Shown here: one piece after another, positions 25,402 to 35,117 of the stretch
Position numbering within the stretch: the stretch's first letter is position 1
Layout of the letters: every line of letters starts with the position of its first letter
Source: Clostridium sp.
GTDB taxonomy: Bacteria > Bacillota > Clostridia > TANB77 > CAG-508
Assembly (NCBI GenBank): GCA_018371855.1
Contig: JAHAKD010000003.1
Coordinates: 146,692-210,691, forward strand
Reading direction: 5' to 3'
DNA: 64,000 nucleotides
The notes under the pieces: model-generated
What the model saw: the letters and a program-made list of their open reading frames with translations, nothing else
The model's database searches: none
Told to the model about the DNA's origin: nothing
Made by a program: the position numbers and the translations under genes

Positions 25402-26784
25402 ATGATGAAGGATTATATAAATGTAGTAGGCGGAGGACTAGCAGGAACAGAGGCTGCGTATCAAATTGCTAAAATAGGAATTAAAGTCAAGTTATATGAA
25501 ATGAAGCCAAATAAATATTCACCGGCGCATTCAAACCAAAACTTAGCTGAGATTGTATGTAGTAATTCTTTTAAATCAAATCTACATACAAATGCTTGTG
25601 GAGTGCTAAAAGAAGAATTAAGAGCTATGGATTCATTGCTTATAAGAATAGCAGATAATACTGCTGTTCCAGCAGGCCAGGCATTAGCAGTTGATAGAGA
25701 AATATTTGCTAAGAAAGTTACAGAAGCTATTAAAAGCAATCAAAACATAGAAGTAATAAATGAGGAAGTAGTAGACTTAGAAGAATTAATGGAAGAGGCA
25801 ATTACGATTGTTGCAACAGGACCATTAACAGCTGATGAATTAGCTAAGAATATTTCTAAGATAACTGCACAAGATAAGTTGTATTTTTATGATGCAGCTG
25901 CTCCAATAGTTACAAAAGATAGTATTAATTTTGATATTGCTTTCTGGGGAGATAGATACGAACAAGAAAGAGGAAAAAATGAAGAGATAGAAGATTGGAA
26001 GGATCGATTAAAGAATACAAAAGATAAACAAAACTATATAAATCTACCTATGAATAAAGAAGAATATGAAAACTTTTATAGTAATTTAATAAATGCAGAA
26101 GTAGTAGAATTACATCATTTTGAAAAAAGAGAAATATTTGAGGGGTGTATGCCAATAGAAATTATGGCTAAAAGGGGAGAAGACACATTAAGATTTGGCC
26201 CTTTAAAGCCCGTTGGTTTTACTGATCCAAGAACTGGAAAAAGACCATATGCATTGGTCCAATTAAGGCAAGATGATACAGAAGGAAATATATTTAATTT
26301 AGTAGGATTTCAAACTAATTTAAAATATAGTGAACAAAAAAGTGTGTTTTCTATGATACCTGGCTTAGAAAATGCAGAGTTCGTAAAATATGGTGTAATG
26401 CACAGAAATACTTTCATAGATTCAAGTCATTTGTTAACAAATACGTATAAAATGAAAAGCATTAAAAACTTATATTTTGCAGGACAAATTACAGGTGTTG
26501 AGGGATATGTAGAATCAATTTCTTCTGGTCTTATGGCAGGTATAAATGCTGCAAATGAATTTTATGGCAAAGAGGAATTTAGTTTACCTATAGAAACTAT
26601 GACTGGAGCTTTAGCAAATTATATTTCTACTCCAAATGAAAAATTTCAACCAATGAATGCTAATTTTGGAATAGTTCCAGGATTAGAAAAAAGAATAAAA
26701 GATAAAAAAGAAAAATATAAAGTTCTTGCTGACAGAGCATTAAATACATTAAATAAAATAATGCAAAAAAGAAACGACTTTTAA
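25402..26784 (+). CDS. trmFO: Folate- and FAD-dependent tRNA m5U54 methyltransferase TrmFO
   Basis: Makes ribothymidine at position 54 of tRNA using methylenetetrahydrofolate. N-terminal FAD loop VVGGGLAGTEAAYQIA, AHSNQNLAEIVCSNSFKS with the family cysteine, LRFGPLKPVGFTDPRTG, and the C-terminal LYFAGQITGVEGYVESISSG split across the last third. About 460 aa. Two adjacent ATGs (25402, 25405) follow AAAGGAAA; I take the first. It ends in a bidirectional terminator facing the coiled-coil gene. Confidence 0.92.
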   Translation: MMKDYINVVGGGLAGTEAAYQIAKIGIKVKLYEMKPNKYSPAHSNQNLAEIVCSNSFKSNLHTNACGVLKEELRAMDSLLIRIADNTAVPAGQALAVDREIFAKKVTEAIKSNQNIEVINEEVVDLEELMEEAITIVATGPLTADELAKNISKITAQDKLYFYDAAAPIVTKDSINFDIAFWGDRYEQERGKNEEIEDWKDRLKNTKDKQNYINLPMNKEEYENFYSNLINAEVVELHHFEKREIFEGCMPIEIMAKRGEDTLRFGPLKPVGFTDPRTGKRPYALVQLRQDDTEGNIFNLVGFQTNLKYSEQKSVFSMIPGLENAEFVKYGVMHRNTFIDSSHLLTNTYKMKSIKNLYFAGQITGVEGYVESISSGLMAGINAANEFYGKEEFSLPIETMTGALANYISTPNEKFQPMNANFGIVPGLEKRIKDKKEKYKVLADRALNTLNKIMQKRNDF

Positions 26785-26795
26785 GTCGTTTCTTT
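26772..26795. terminator. Bidirectional terminator between trmFO and module B
   Basis: AAACGACTT (26772-26780) pairs with AAGTCGTTT (26783-26791) with a TT loop; T-runs lie on both strands. It overlaps the trmFO stop. Confidence 0.75.
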
Positions 26796-28055
26796 TTAAT
26801 CTCTTCCATGTTCATTATTTCCATGTGGATTTGTGCGTTCTTCTTCTATTCTTTTATTATATTCTTCAATAACTTTTTTGTATGCATCTTGTCCGATTTC
26901 TGTTTTATATGCGTCTACGAAACTTTTATCAGTGTCTACAACTTTTGCTGCTGTCGGAGTTACAGAAGAATCGGGTCTTTTAAATACGCCTTTAAATGGA
27001 TGTGGTTTATCTTTAAGCCAATTAGATAATCCTTTACCAATTCCCGCAAAAGTTCTTTTTATTTTAGAAACAAATCCAAATTTCTTGTATAATTTTAAAT
27101 CTTCAAGTTCTTCTTCTTTATCTAATTCAATTTGATGTAGATCCTTATCTGCATGCCTTACATAATCTTGTAGTGTTTTTATTTTTCCATCAATTGATTG
27201 AATAGAACTAATTGCTATTTTTTCAATATCTTTAAAACTAGTATTAGAATTAGGATTTGTATATGTAGCTATAGCATAAAATGGAGATGTACGATCATTA
27301 AAGTCGATAGTCATATCGTCAGGAATACCCAATTCTGATTTATGTTTCAAAATATATTGTTGTAATGAAGAACCTTTTGATTGAATCTTTCTTCTGAAGC
27401 TTTCTGCCTCATCTTTAAATACTTTTAACTTTGTTTCTCTTTCTTTTTTTGCAGCAGGTGCTTCACTTCCTCTATTACCAGGTGTAATATTAGAATATTG
27501 AGATATTAAGTCTTCCATAAGAGAAAGATTAATCTTATCTTTGTCTATTGTTAAATAAGACTTTAATAATGGATCCTGTTCAGAAAGTGTTTCTAATTTA
27601 TTGAATAAAGCAAGTGCCATAGAAGGAGATGTTTTTGCTTGTTCAAGAGAAAGCATTGATTCTTTTGATTGTCTTTTAATTTCTTCTCTTAAAGCAGCTT
27701 TAAACTCGAAATTTGTGTTAAGATCATTAATATAAGAATCTAAAGTTGTTGATGTTGCTTCAATTTCCTCTTTTGTTTTATATAAAGTATTACTTTTTAA
27801 TGTACGGATATTCTCTTTGATTGCTGCTATTTGTACATCAATATCAGCTTGTTCAGAATTTTTTTCATCTTCTGTCATAAATGCACTAAAAAGAGATAAA
27901 TTAGATTTTTTTGCTTTTAAAGCATTAAGTTGTTGTTCTGCAAATTCAATATCTTCTCTAATTTGCATTATTTCATCTAAGTGATCAGCAATATCTGTAA
28001 AATTTGCTTTTTTAATTGAATATTCATTACTAAATTCGGAAAATTCTCTTGCCAT
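26796..28055 (-). CDS. Coiled-coil protein of unknown function, module B
   Basis: A protein of about 419 aa, mostly charged helix, with heptads at about 20-60 and 75-130, a short less charged middle, then a basic amphipathic segment (SKIKRTFAGIGKGLSNWLKD) and a C-terminal helix. No signal peptide or transmembrane helix. I take the ATG at 28055, but a TTG at 28070 in the same frame would add five residues. It follows a 47-aa helical protein in one transcript, the same arrangement as 35584-36846. Similar basic segments near the C-terminal third occur in both long proteins. Function unknown. Confidence 0.6.
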   Translation of the reverse strand: MAREFSEFSNEYSIKKANFTDIADHLDEIMQIREDIEFAEQQLNALKAKKSNLSLFSAFMTEDEKNSEQADIDVQIAAIKENIRTLKSNTLYKTKEEIEATSTTLDSYINDLNTNFEFKAALREEIKRQSKESMLSLEQAKTSPSMALALFNKLETLSEQDPLLKSYLTIDKDKINLSLMEDLISQYSNITPGNRGSEAPAAKKERETKLKVFKDEAESFRRKIQSKGSSLQQYILKHKSELGIPDDMTIDFNDRTSPFYAIATYTNPNSNTSFKDIEKIAISSIQSIDGKIKTLQDYVRHADKDLHQIELDKEEELEDLKLYKKFGFVSKIKRTFAGIGKGLSNWLKDKPHPFKGVFKRPDSSVTPTAAKVVDTDKSFVDAYKTEIGQDAYKKVIEEYNKRIEEERTNPHGNNEHGRD

Positions 28056-28104
28056 AAATATTTGCCCCAATAATATGAGGCTTCACCATCCTCTCATAAA
28101 TATT

Positions 28105-28248
28105 TTATTTAGATAATATTTCGTCACATTTTTTTATTAATTCGTCTACTTCTAAAGAAAGATTAGTTAATGAAATTTTATATTCCGCTAATTCTTTAGG
28201 AGATAACTTTTTTAATTCTTCTTTAGTTAAAAATTTTTTTTCTTCCAT
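28105..28248 (-). CDS. Small helical protein, first gene of module B
   Basis: A 47-aa acidic/basic helix, beginning MEEKKFLTKEELKKLSPKEL and followed by a heptad-like second half. It lies 50-80 bases downstream of the promoter at 28314-28342 and directly before the long coiled-coil gene. A GGAGG lies further upstream, before a five-codon TTG reading frame, so the start and its ribosome binding site are uncertain. It resembles the small proteins of modules A and C in size and helix pattern. Confidence 0.5.
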   Translation of the reverse strand: MEEKKFLTKEELKKLSPKELAEYKISLTNLSLEVDELIKKCDEILSK

Positions 28249-28313
28249 AGTTATGTTTATCTTAGTGCAATACCAAGATATCCTCCTCTCTTTAGTGATT
28301 ACACACTACATTA

Positions 28314-28342
28314 ATTATACTAAAAAAGGTAAATAATGTCAA
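28314..28342 (-). promoter_or_regulatory. Reverse-strand promoter of module B
   Basis: On the reverse strand TTGACA (28342-28337), 17 bases, TATAAT (28319-28314). This is a perfect consensus. Confidence 0.8.
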
Positions 28343-28417
28343 CAACTTTTTATGTAAAGCAAAATGATAATAATTATTAAAATATAAAAATTATAAAAAG
28401 TACAAAATGAACAAAAT

Positions 28418-28446
28418 TTGACTAGTTTAACATAATGAGTTATAAT
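28418..28446 (+). promoter_or_regulatory. Promoter of the 84-aa membrane protein gene
   Basis: TTGACT (28418-28423), 17 bases, TATAAT (28441-28446). TTGGAGG follows before the ATG at 28478. Confidence 0.75.
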
Positions 28447-28477
28447 AAGTATAATAAAACAGTTGGAGGTAAACATT

Positions 28478-28732
28478 ATGAACAAGAAAAAGGTTGCGTT
28501 TGTAATTTTGATTCTTATGTTAGGAATCATTTTAGTGGTGTCAGGAACAATTCAGATTAACGTGCTCAATCTTGTCAACTGGTTCAAAGAACTCGGACAA
28601 GGTATCTGGGCTAGACTGGCTCCTATAATTCCAGTGAAAGAGCTGTTATGTTTCTTTGCTGGAGTTGTAGTCACAATCATTGTGACTGCCATCCGGAAGC
28701 GCAAAAAACACTCGCACCAAAGTGCGAGTTAA
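28478..28732 (+). CDS. Small two-helix membrane protein, foreign-looking, tandem copy 1
   Basis: An 84-aa protein: basic start (MNKKK), membrane helix 1 (about 6-25), an amphipathic stretch (LNLVNWFKELGQGIWARL), helix 2 (about 52-70), and a basic tail (RKRKKHSHQ). The same layout recurs in the next gene. Own promoter and terminator, GC-richer codons, and one in-frame CGG arginine codon (28694). A hairpin (ACTCGCAC/GTGCGAGT) covers its last codons. Function unknown. Confidence 0.6.
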   Translation: MNKKKVAFVILILMLGIILVVSGTIQINVLNLVNWFKELGQGIWARLAPIIPVKELLCFFAGVVVTIIVTAIRKRKKHSHQSAS

Positions 28733-28740
28733 CCAAATTG

Positions 28741-28768
28741 GCGATGCAGACTGCATCGCTTTTTTTTT
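28741..28768 (+). terminator. Rho-independent terminator
   Basis: GCGATGCAG (28741-28749) pairs with CTGCATCGC (28751-28759) around a single A, so the true loop is wider, followed by nine T residues. Confidence 0.85.
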
Positions 28769-28792
28769 GAAATATAAAAGTAAACATAAATA

Positions 28793-28821
28793 TTTACAAA
28801 TTTTAGAAATAGTGGTATAAT
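28793..28821 (+). promoter_or_regulatory. Promoter of the 108-aa membrane protein gene
   Basis: TTTACA (28793-28798), 17 bases, TATAAT (28816-28821). AAGGAGG lies before the GTG at 28866. Confidence 0.7.
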
Positions 28822-28865
28822 TATAAATAGTCAAATGACAGTAAAAAAATAAGGAGGCAATTATT

Positions 28866-29192
28866 GTGACAGAACGAAAGAACGTAACTTCTGCTGAAAT
28901 GCAGAAAACTCCAAAGGCGCAAAAGAAGGGCAAATGTTCAGGCGTCTATTTCACCAGACTAGTACTTGGTGTGATTATAATCACTTTGGTGATTGTATTT
29001 ACACAAGTACAAGCCGAGGGATGGCAAAACATCTTTGAGGCTTTGTTCGGGGGAATAACCGTGCAAGATGTTGTACGGTATGTTGTAATTGTCGTGCTCA
29101 GTATGATTACTGGATATTGGATGAAGAAGCCAAAGAAGGTATATGTACACGACAAGAACAAAAATTCCGAAGTCCAAAAGACGGAAGAATAA
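28866..29192 (+). CDS. Small two-helix membrane protein, foreign-looking, tandem copy 2
   Basis: A 108-aa protein with a polar basic N-terminus (about 1-28), membrane helix 1 (about 30-48, LVLGVIIITLVIVF), an amphipathic linker (WQNIFEALFGGITVQDVV), helix 2 (about 70-86), and a basic then acidic tail. Order and linker resemble the 84-aa neighbour, so the two may be diverged tandem copies. GTG start after AAGGAGG. One in-frame CGG (29076) and GC-richer codons. Function unknown; holin-like or small transport-associated roles would be guesses. Confidence 0.6.
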   Translation: MTERKNVTSAEMQKTPKAQKKGKCSGVYFTRLVLGVIIITLVIVFTQVQAEGWQNIFEALFGGITVQDVVRYVVIVVLSMITGYWMKKPKKVYVHDKNKNSEVQKTEE

Positions 29193-29201
29193 CTCGAGGG
29201 G

Positions 29202-29239
29202 GGAGTGTACCAAGGGTAACCTTATACACTCCTTTTTTT
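29202..29239 (+). terminator. Rho-independent terminator
   Basis: GGAGTGTA (29202-29209) pairs with TACACTCC (29225-29232), followed by seven T residues. Confidence 0.85.
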
Positions 29240-29322
29240 GTTGCTTTTTAAGAAAGAATTAATTTAATATGATATAACAAGAAAATATTTATAAAATGAA
29301 GTATAAATATAGTCACAAAATC

Positions 29323-29351
29323 TTGACAGTATTACATTTTGATGATAAAAT
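29323..29351 (+). promoter_or_regulatory. Promoter of the str operon
   Basis: TTGACA (29323-29328), 17 bases, TAAAAT (29346-29351), about 60 bases before rpsL. Confidence 0.75.
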
Positions 29352-29412
29352 AATTCACGCTAGTGTATTATGCACAAATAGGCATATAAAATATTTAGGA
29401 GGTGAAATTTAA

Positions 29413-29826
29413 GTGCCAACAATTAATCAATTAGTAAGAAAAGGAAGAAAAACATCAATGACAAAATCAACAGCTCCAGCATTGCAACATGGTTACAATT
29501 CTAAAAAACATAGAACAACTAACCATAGAGCACCACAAAAAAGAGGAGTTTGTACAGTTGTAAAAACTGTAACACCAAAGAAACCTAATTCAGCTTTAAG
29601 AAAAGTTGCCAGAGTTAGACTTTCTAATGGTTATGAAGTAACATCTTATATCCCAGGAATAGGACATAACTTACAAGAACATAGTGTTGTTCTAATAAGA
29701 GGAGGAAGAGTTAAAGACCTTCCAGGTGTTAGATATCATATTATTAGAGGAACATTAGATACAGCAGGTGTTAAAGACAGAATGCAAGGTAGATCAAAAT
29801 ACGGAGCAAAAAGACCTAAAAAATAA
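29413..29826 (+). CDS. rpsL: 30S ribosomal protein S12
   Basis: Decoding-centre protein of the small subunit, first gene of the str operon (rpsL-rpsG-fusA-tuf). 137 aa with the conserved VTPKKPNSALRKVARVRL, in which the lysine is the one changed in streptomycin-resistant mutants, and GGRVKDLPGVRYH. The sensitive form is present. GTG start after TTAGGAGGTG. A 144-base spacer with some short inverted sequence separates it from rpsG. Confidence 0.97.
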   Translation: MPTINQLVRKGRKTSMTKSTAPALQHGYNSKKHRTTNHRAPQKRGVCTVVKTVTPKKPNSALRKVARVRLSNGYEVTSYIPGIGHNLQEHSVVLIRGGRVKDLPGVRYHIIRGTLDTAGVKDRMQGRSKYGAKRPKK

Positions 29827-29970
29827 AATTAGGAAAATTAACTAGTGCTAATAATTACTAATTTAAGGTACTTAAATTTAGAATATATAGCACTATACGG
29901 AAAAGATAAACTTTTCAGAGTACCTAGATACTAAATTAGTATCAAAATAAAAATTAAGGAGGGAAGAATA

Positions 29971-30441
29971 GTGCCAAGAAAAGGATATATAGCAAAAAGA
30001 GAAGTTTTACCAGATCCAATATATAATAGTAAAGTTGTTACAAAATTAGTAAACAACATTATGTTAGATGGTAAAAAATCAGTTGCTCAAAAAATAGTTT
30101 ATGGTGCATTTGACATTATAAAAGAAAAAGAGCAAAGAGATCCACTAGAAGTTTTTGAAGAAGCATTAAACAACATTATGCCAGTTCTTGAAGTTAAAGC
30201 TAGAAGAGTTGGTGGAGCTACATACCAAGTTCCATTAGAAATTAGACCAGAAAGAAGACAAACTTTAGGTTTAAGATGGTTAGTTAGATATGCAAGAACA
30301 AGACATGAAAAAACAATGGCAGAAAAATTAGCCGGAGAAATTATAGATGCTATAAACGGAAACGGTGGAGCATTCAAGAAGAAAGAAGATACACATAGAA
30401 TGGCAGAAGCAAACAAAGCATTTGCACATTATAAATGGTAA
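29971..30441 (+). CDS. rpsG: 30S ribosomal protein S7
   Basis: Assembly-initiating protein of the small-subunit head; in many bacteria it also represses its own operon. 156 aa with MPRKGYIAKREVLPDP at the start, GGATYQVPLEIRPERR and the C-terminal HRMAEANKAFAHYKW. GTG start after AAGGAGGG. 70 bases before fusA. Confidence 0.97.
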   Translation: MPRKGYIAKREVLPDPIYNSKVVTKLVNNIMLDGKKSVAQKIVYGAFDIIKEKEQRDPLEVFEEALNNIMPVLEVKARRVGGATYQVPLEIRPERRQTLGLRWLVRYARTRHEKTMAEKLAGEIIDAINGNGGAFKKKEDTHRMAEANKAFAHYKW

Positions 30442-30511
30442 TAATAATGCTAAAAAAGAGCATATTAAGAGATATAAAACTTTATAGTAACAATGAGGGG
30501 AGGAAATAAAG

Positions 30512-32596
30512 TTGGCAGGAAGAGCATATCCATTAGAGAGAACAAGAAATATAGGAATTATGGCTCACATTGATGCTGGTAAAACAACAACAACAGAGAG
30601 AATACTTTTCTATACAGGAAAAACTCATAAAATAGGAGAAGTTCACGAAGGTGCAGCTACAATGGACTGGATGGAACAAGAACAAGAAAGAGGTATAACA
30701 ATCACATCTGCTGCTACAACTTGTTTCTGGAACAATAACAGAATAAATATTATTGATACACCAGGACACGTTGACTTTACAGTAGAAGTTCAAAGATCTT
30801 TAAGAGTTCTTGACGGTGCAGTTACAGTACTTGCTGCAAAAGGTGGAGTTCAACCACAAACAGAAACAGTTTGGAGACAAGCTGATAAATACCAAGTACC
30901 AAGAATGGTATATGTAAATAAAATGGACATCACAGGAGCAAACTTTATGCTATGTGTTGACCAATTAAAAAATAGATTAAAAGCTAATGCTGTACCAATC
31001 CAATTACCAATTGGAGCAGAAGATGGGTTTAAAGGTATAGTAGACTTAATCAAGATGAGAGCATTCATTCATAAAGATGATTTAGGAAAAGAAATAGAAG
31101 AAACAGATATTCCTGAAGATATGAAAGACTTAGCTCAAGAATATCATGATAAAATGATAGAAGCAGTTGCTGAACAAGATGAAGAATTAATGATGAAATA
31201 CCTAGAAGGTGAAACATTAACAGATGAAGAAATTAAAAAAGGTTTACGTGCAGGAACAATTGCAAACACAATAGTTCCAGTAACTTGTGGTTCTTCATAT
31301 AAAAACAAAGGTGTTCAAGAATTATTAAATGCAATAGTTGATTATATGCCATCACCATTAGATATACCACATATCAAAGGTGTTGACGAAGATGGAAACG
31401 AAGTAGAAAGAAAAACATCTGATTCAGAACCATTTGCAGCTTTAGCATTTAAAATTGCTACAGACCCATTTGTTGGAAAATTATGTTTCTTTAGAGTATA
31501 TTCAGGAACATTAGAATCTGGTTCAACAGTATTAAACTCAAATAAAGATAAGAAAGAAAGAATCGGAAGAATACTACAAATGCATTCTAATCACAGAGAA
31601 GATATAGATAAAGTATATGCAGGAGATATTGCTGCAGCAGTTGGACTAAAAGAGGTTACAACTGGAGATACTTTATGTGATATAGATCACCCTGTTATAT
31701 TAGAATCAATGGAATTCCCAGAGCCAGTTATTGATATTGCTATCGAACCAAAAGACAAAGTAGCACAAGAAAAAATGGGTATAGCATTAGCAAAACTAGC
31801 AGAAGAAGATCCAACATTTAAAACATATACAAACCAAGAAACAGGACAAACAATCATCGCTGGTATGGGTGAGTTACACCTAGACATTATCGTAGACAGA
31901 TTAAAGAGAGAATTTAAAGTTGAATGTAATGTAGGTAAACCACAAGTTGCTTACAAAGAAACAATCAAAAATAAAGTTAGAGTTCAAGGTAAATTCATTC
32001 GTCAATCTGGTGGTAAAGGACAATATGGTGATGTTTGGTTTGAAATGGAACCATTAGAACCAGGAAAAGGAATAGAATTTGAAAGCAAAATCGTTGGTGG
32101 AGCTGTTCCAAAGGAATATATTAAACCAATCGAACAAGGTTTAAGAGAAGCAGCTGAAGGTGGATATTTAGCTGGTTACCCAGTTATAGATTTCAAAGCT
32201 ACATTAGTAGATGGATCTTACCACGAAGTTGACTCTTCAGAAATGGCTTTCAAAATTGCAGCATCTATGGCATTCAAAGAAGGATGTAAACAAGCAGGTG
32301 TTGTTATCCTAGAACCTATTATGAAAGTAGAAATAACAGTTCCAGAAGAATATATGGGAGATGTTATTGGAGACGTAAACTCTAGACGTGGAAGAATGGA
32401 AGGTATGGAGGGAAATGACGGAATGCAAGAAATTCACTCATTTATTCCATTATCAGAAATGTTTGGTTATGCTACAGACTTACGTTCAAAAACACAAGGT
32501 AGAGGAACATACTCTATGGAACCATCACACTATGAAGAAGTTCCAAAATCTGTATTAGAACAAATTGTAGCTTCAAGAGGAAAGAAAAGCGAATAA
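30512..32596 (+). CDS. fusA: Elongation factor G
   Basis: Translocation GTPase. 694 aa with the G1 loop AHIDAGKTTTTERILFYTG, G3 DTPGHVDFT, G4 NKMD, and C-terminal domains IV-V. TTG start (30512) after GAGGGGAGG. The switch region EQERGITITSAATT is canonical. It lies within the str operon; tuf follows after 125 bases. Confidence 0.96.
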   Translation: MAGRAYPLERTRNIGIMAHIDAGKTTTTERILFYTGKTHKIGEVHEGAATMDWMEQEQERGITITSAATTCFWNNNRINIIDTPGHVDFTVEVQRSLRVLDGAVTVLAAKGGVQPQTETVWRQADKYQVPRMVYVNKMDITGANFMLCVDQLKNRLKANAVPIQLPIGAEDGFKGIVDLIKMRAFIHKDDLGKEIEETDIPEDMKDLAQEYHDKMIEAVAEQDEELMMKYLEGETLTDEEIKKGLRAGTIANTIVPVTCGSSYKNKGVQELLNAIVDYMPSPLDIPHIKGVDEDGNEVERKTSDSEPFAALAFKIATDPFVGKLCFFRVYSGTLESGSTVLNSNKDKKERIGRILQMHSNHREDIDKVYAGDIAAAVGLKEVTTGDTLCDIDHPVILESMEFPEPVIDIAIEPKDKVAQEKMGIALAKLAEEDPTFKTYTNQETGQTIIAGMGELHLDIIVDRLKREFKVECNVGKPQVAYKETIKNKVRVQGKFIRQSGGKGQYGDVWFEMEPLEPGKGIEFESKIVGGAVPKEYIKPIEQGLREAAEGGYLAGYPVIDFKATLVDGSYHEVDSSEMAFKIAASMAFKEGCKQAGVVILEPIMKVEITVPEEYMGDVIGDVNSRRGRMEGMEGNDGMQEIHSFIPLSEMFGYATDLRSKTQGRGTYSMEPSHYEEVPKSVLEQIVASRGKKSE

Positions 32597-32721
32597 TATT
32601 TAGTAATATACTTGATTTTTTAAAGATTATAGTATAAAATGATGTTCGAAAAATAAATGCGTCAAAAAGAAAAATAAAATATAGAGATGTAAAATCTCAA
32701 AAAATTAAAGGAGGAATAAAA

Positions 32722-33924
32722 ATGGCTAAAGAAAAATTTGTTAGATCAAAGCCACACGTTAACATTGGTACAATCGGACACGTTGACCATGGTAAAACAA
32801 CAACAACAGCAGCTATTACAAAATACTTATCATTATTAGGAAGAGCTAACTTCGAAGCATATGATGCAATCGATAGTGCTCCAGAAGAAAAAGCAAGAGG
32901 AATCACAATTAACACAGCACACGTTGAATATGAAACAGAAAACAGACACTATGCACACGTTGACTGCCCAGGACACGCAGACTACGTAAAGAACATGATT
33001 ACAGGTGCTGCTCAAATGGATGGTGCTATCTTAGTTGTTTCTGCAGCTGATGGACCAATGCCACAAACAAGAGAACACATCTTACTTGCAAGACAAGTTG
33101 GTGTTAAATATATCGTTGTTTACTTAAATAAATGTGATATGGTAGACGACCCAGAATTATTAGACTTAGTTGAAATGGAAGTTAGAGACTTATTAACAGA
33201 ATATGGTTTCCCAGGAGACGATATCCCAGTTATAAAAGGATCATCTTTAAAAGTACTAGAAAGTACATCTAAAGATCCTAATGACGAAGTTTATAAACCA
33301 ATAAAAGAATTAATGGATGCAGTTGATAGCTATATCCCAACACCAGAAAGACCAGTAGATCAACCATTCTTAATGCCAATAGAAGATATATTCTCTATTA
33401 CTGGTAGAGGAACAGTTGCTACAGGTAGAGTAGAAAGAGGAGAAGTTAAAGTTTCTGACGAAGTTGAAATCGTTGGATTATCAACAGAAAAGAAAAAATC
33501 AGTTGTTACTGGTGTAGAAATGTTCAGAAAATTATTAGACCAAGCAGAAGCTGGAGACAACATTGGTGTTCTTTTAAGAGGTATCCAAAGAACAGATATC
33601 GAAAGAGGACAAGTATTATCTAAACCAGGATCAATACATCCACATACAAAATTCTCAGCACAAGTTTACGTATTAACAAAAGAAGAAGGTGGAAGACATA
33701 CACCATTCTTCAATGGATATAGACCTCAATTCTATTTCAGAACAACAGACGTTACAGGTGTTATCGAATTACCTGCTGGAACAGAAATGGTTATGCCAGG
33801 AGATAACGTAGACATGACAATCGAACTAATCACACCTATCGCTATGGAAGAAGGATTAAGATTCGCTATCCGTGAAGGTGGTAGAACAGTTGGTTCAGGT
33901 GTTGTTGCTAAAATATTTGAATAA
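32722..33924 (+). CDS. tuf: Elongation factor Tu
   Basis: GTPase that delivers aminoacyl-tRNA to the ribosome. 400 aa with GHVDHGKTTTTAAITK, DCPGHADY, NKCDM and the C-terminal beta-barrels. Like other highly expressed genes here it uses more C-ending codons (TTC, ATC, GAC), which should not be confused with foreign codon use: it has no CGG. ATG after AAAGGAGG. Terminator downstream. Confidence 0.97.
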   Translation: MAKEKFVRSKPHVNIGTIGHVDHGKTTTTAAITKYLSLLGRANFEAYDAIDSAPEEKARGITINTAHVEYETENRHYAHVDCPGHADYVKNMITGAAQMDGAILVVSAADGPMPQTREHILLARQVGVKYIVVYLNKCDMVDDPELLDLVEMEVRDLLTEYGFPGDDIPVIKGSSLKVLESTSKDPNDEVYKPIKELMDAVDSYIPTPERPVDQPFLMPIEDIFSITGRGTVATGRVERGEVKVSDEVEIVGLSTEKKKSVVTGVEMFRKLLDQAEAGDNIGVLLRGIQRTDIERGQVLSKPGSIHPHTKFSAQVYVLTKEEGGRHTPFFNGYRPQFYFRTTDVTGVIELPAGTEMVMPGDNVDMTIELITPIAMEEGLRFAIREGGRTVGSGVVAKIFE

Positions 33925-33941
33925 TATTATATAAAATATTT

Positions 33942-33972
33942 AAGGTGCATCCTTGCGATGTACCTTTTTTTT
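33942..33972 (+). terminator. Rho-independent terminator of the str operon
   Basis: AAGGTGCATC (33942-33951) pairs with GATGTACCTT (33957-33966) with one G-U pair, followed by T residues. Confidence 0.85.
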
Positions 33973-34076
33973 GTAAAAGTTGATAAAACTAAACTATTTG
34001 GTCAGAAACTATTGCTTTTTTAATAAAGAAATAATAAAATAAATAGGTCAAAATTAAATAATTGGAGGAAACAAAT

Positions 34077-35117
34077 ATGATTATACTGCTAGATGCAATG
34101 GGTGGTGACAATGCCCCAGATGCCAACATAAAAGGAGCTGTAAAAGCAGTTAATGAAGTAAGTCAGTCAACAGAAATATTATTAATAGGAAAAGAAGAAG
34201 TTATTAATAATAGAGTTAAAGAATTATATAATAAAGAGAAAATATCAGATATTTCTCCAAGATTAAAGGTATATAATGCAACAGAAACGATAGAAATGGA
34301 AGACACTCCAACGATAGCAATAAAACATAAAAAAGATTCATCCATGGTTGTTGGATTTAATTTGTTAAAAGAAGGCAAAGGTGATGTATTCATTTCAGCA
34401 GGTAATTCAGGAGCATTATTAACAGGAGCAACTTTACTTGTTGGAAGAATAAAAGGAATAGATAGACCAGCATTAGCAGGAATCCTTCCAGCATATAAAA
34501 GCCAATTATTATTAATGGACTGTGGATCTAATACAAATTGTAAGCCAATAAATTTATTGCAATTTGCTCAGATGTCTTCTATATATTTAAGAAATACTTT
34601 TGGAATTGAAAAACCAGCCATAGGCTTATTAAATATAGGTACAGAAGAAACAAAAGGCAACGAGTTAACTAAGTTATCATATGAGTTATTAAAGGAAAAG
34701 TCCGAAGAATTAGGAATAAACTTTATTGGTAATATAGAAGGAAGAGATGCTTTTTCTGGTAAAGTTGATGCAGTTGTAACTGATGGTTTTACAGGTAATA
34801 TATTCTTAAAAACAACAGAAGGCTTGGGGAAATTTGTAAAAACATCATTAACAGATAGTTTGAAACGTAACTTTCTATCTATATTAGGAAGTATTCCATG
34901 TTTACCAGCCATAAATAGATTTGCTAAAACAATGGATTATAAAATATATGGTGGCGCTCTATTTTTAGGAGTTAAGAAACCAGTTGTTAAAGCACATGGA
35001 AGTAGTGACGACAAATTATTTGAATATACAATAATTCAAGCTGAAAAGTTTGTTGAGAACAAAGCAGTAGAGAAAATGACAGAAGAATTTTTAAAGCAAA
35101 AGGAAAATAATGCTTGA
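34077..35117 (+). CDS. plsX: Phosphate acyltransferase PlsX
   Basis: Makes acyl-phosphate from acyl-ACP for phospholipid synthesis (PlsX-PlsY route). 346 aa beginning MIILLDAMGGDNAP, with GKGDVFISAGNSGALLTGA and VVTDGFTGNIFLKT. The ATG at 34077 is chosen because TTGGAGGAA just upstream is its ribosome binding site, not a TTG start. Followed 70 bases later by acpP, which supplies its substrate carrier. Confidence 0.93.
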   Translation: MIILLDAMGGDNAPDANIKGAVKAVNEVSQSTEILLIGKEEVINNRVKELYNKEKISDISPRLKVYNATETIEMEDTPTIAIKHKKDSSMVVGFNLLKEGKGDVFISAGNSGALLTGATLLVGRIKGIDRPALAGILPAYKSQLLLMDCGSNTNCKPINLLQFAQMSSIYLRNTFGIEKPAIGLLNIGTEETKGNELTKLSYELLKEKSEELGINFIGNIEGRDAFSGKVDAVVTDGFTGNIFLKTTEGLGKFVKTSLTDSLKRNFLSILGSIPCLPAINRFAKTMDYKIYGGALFLGVKKPVVKAHGSSDDKLFEYTIIQAEKFVENKAVEKMTEEFLKQKENNA

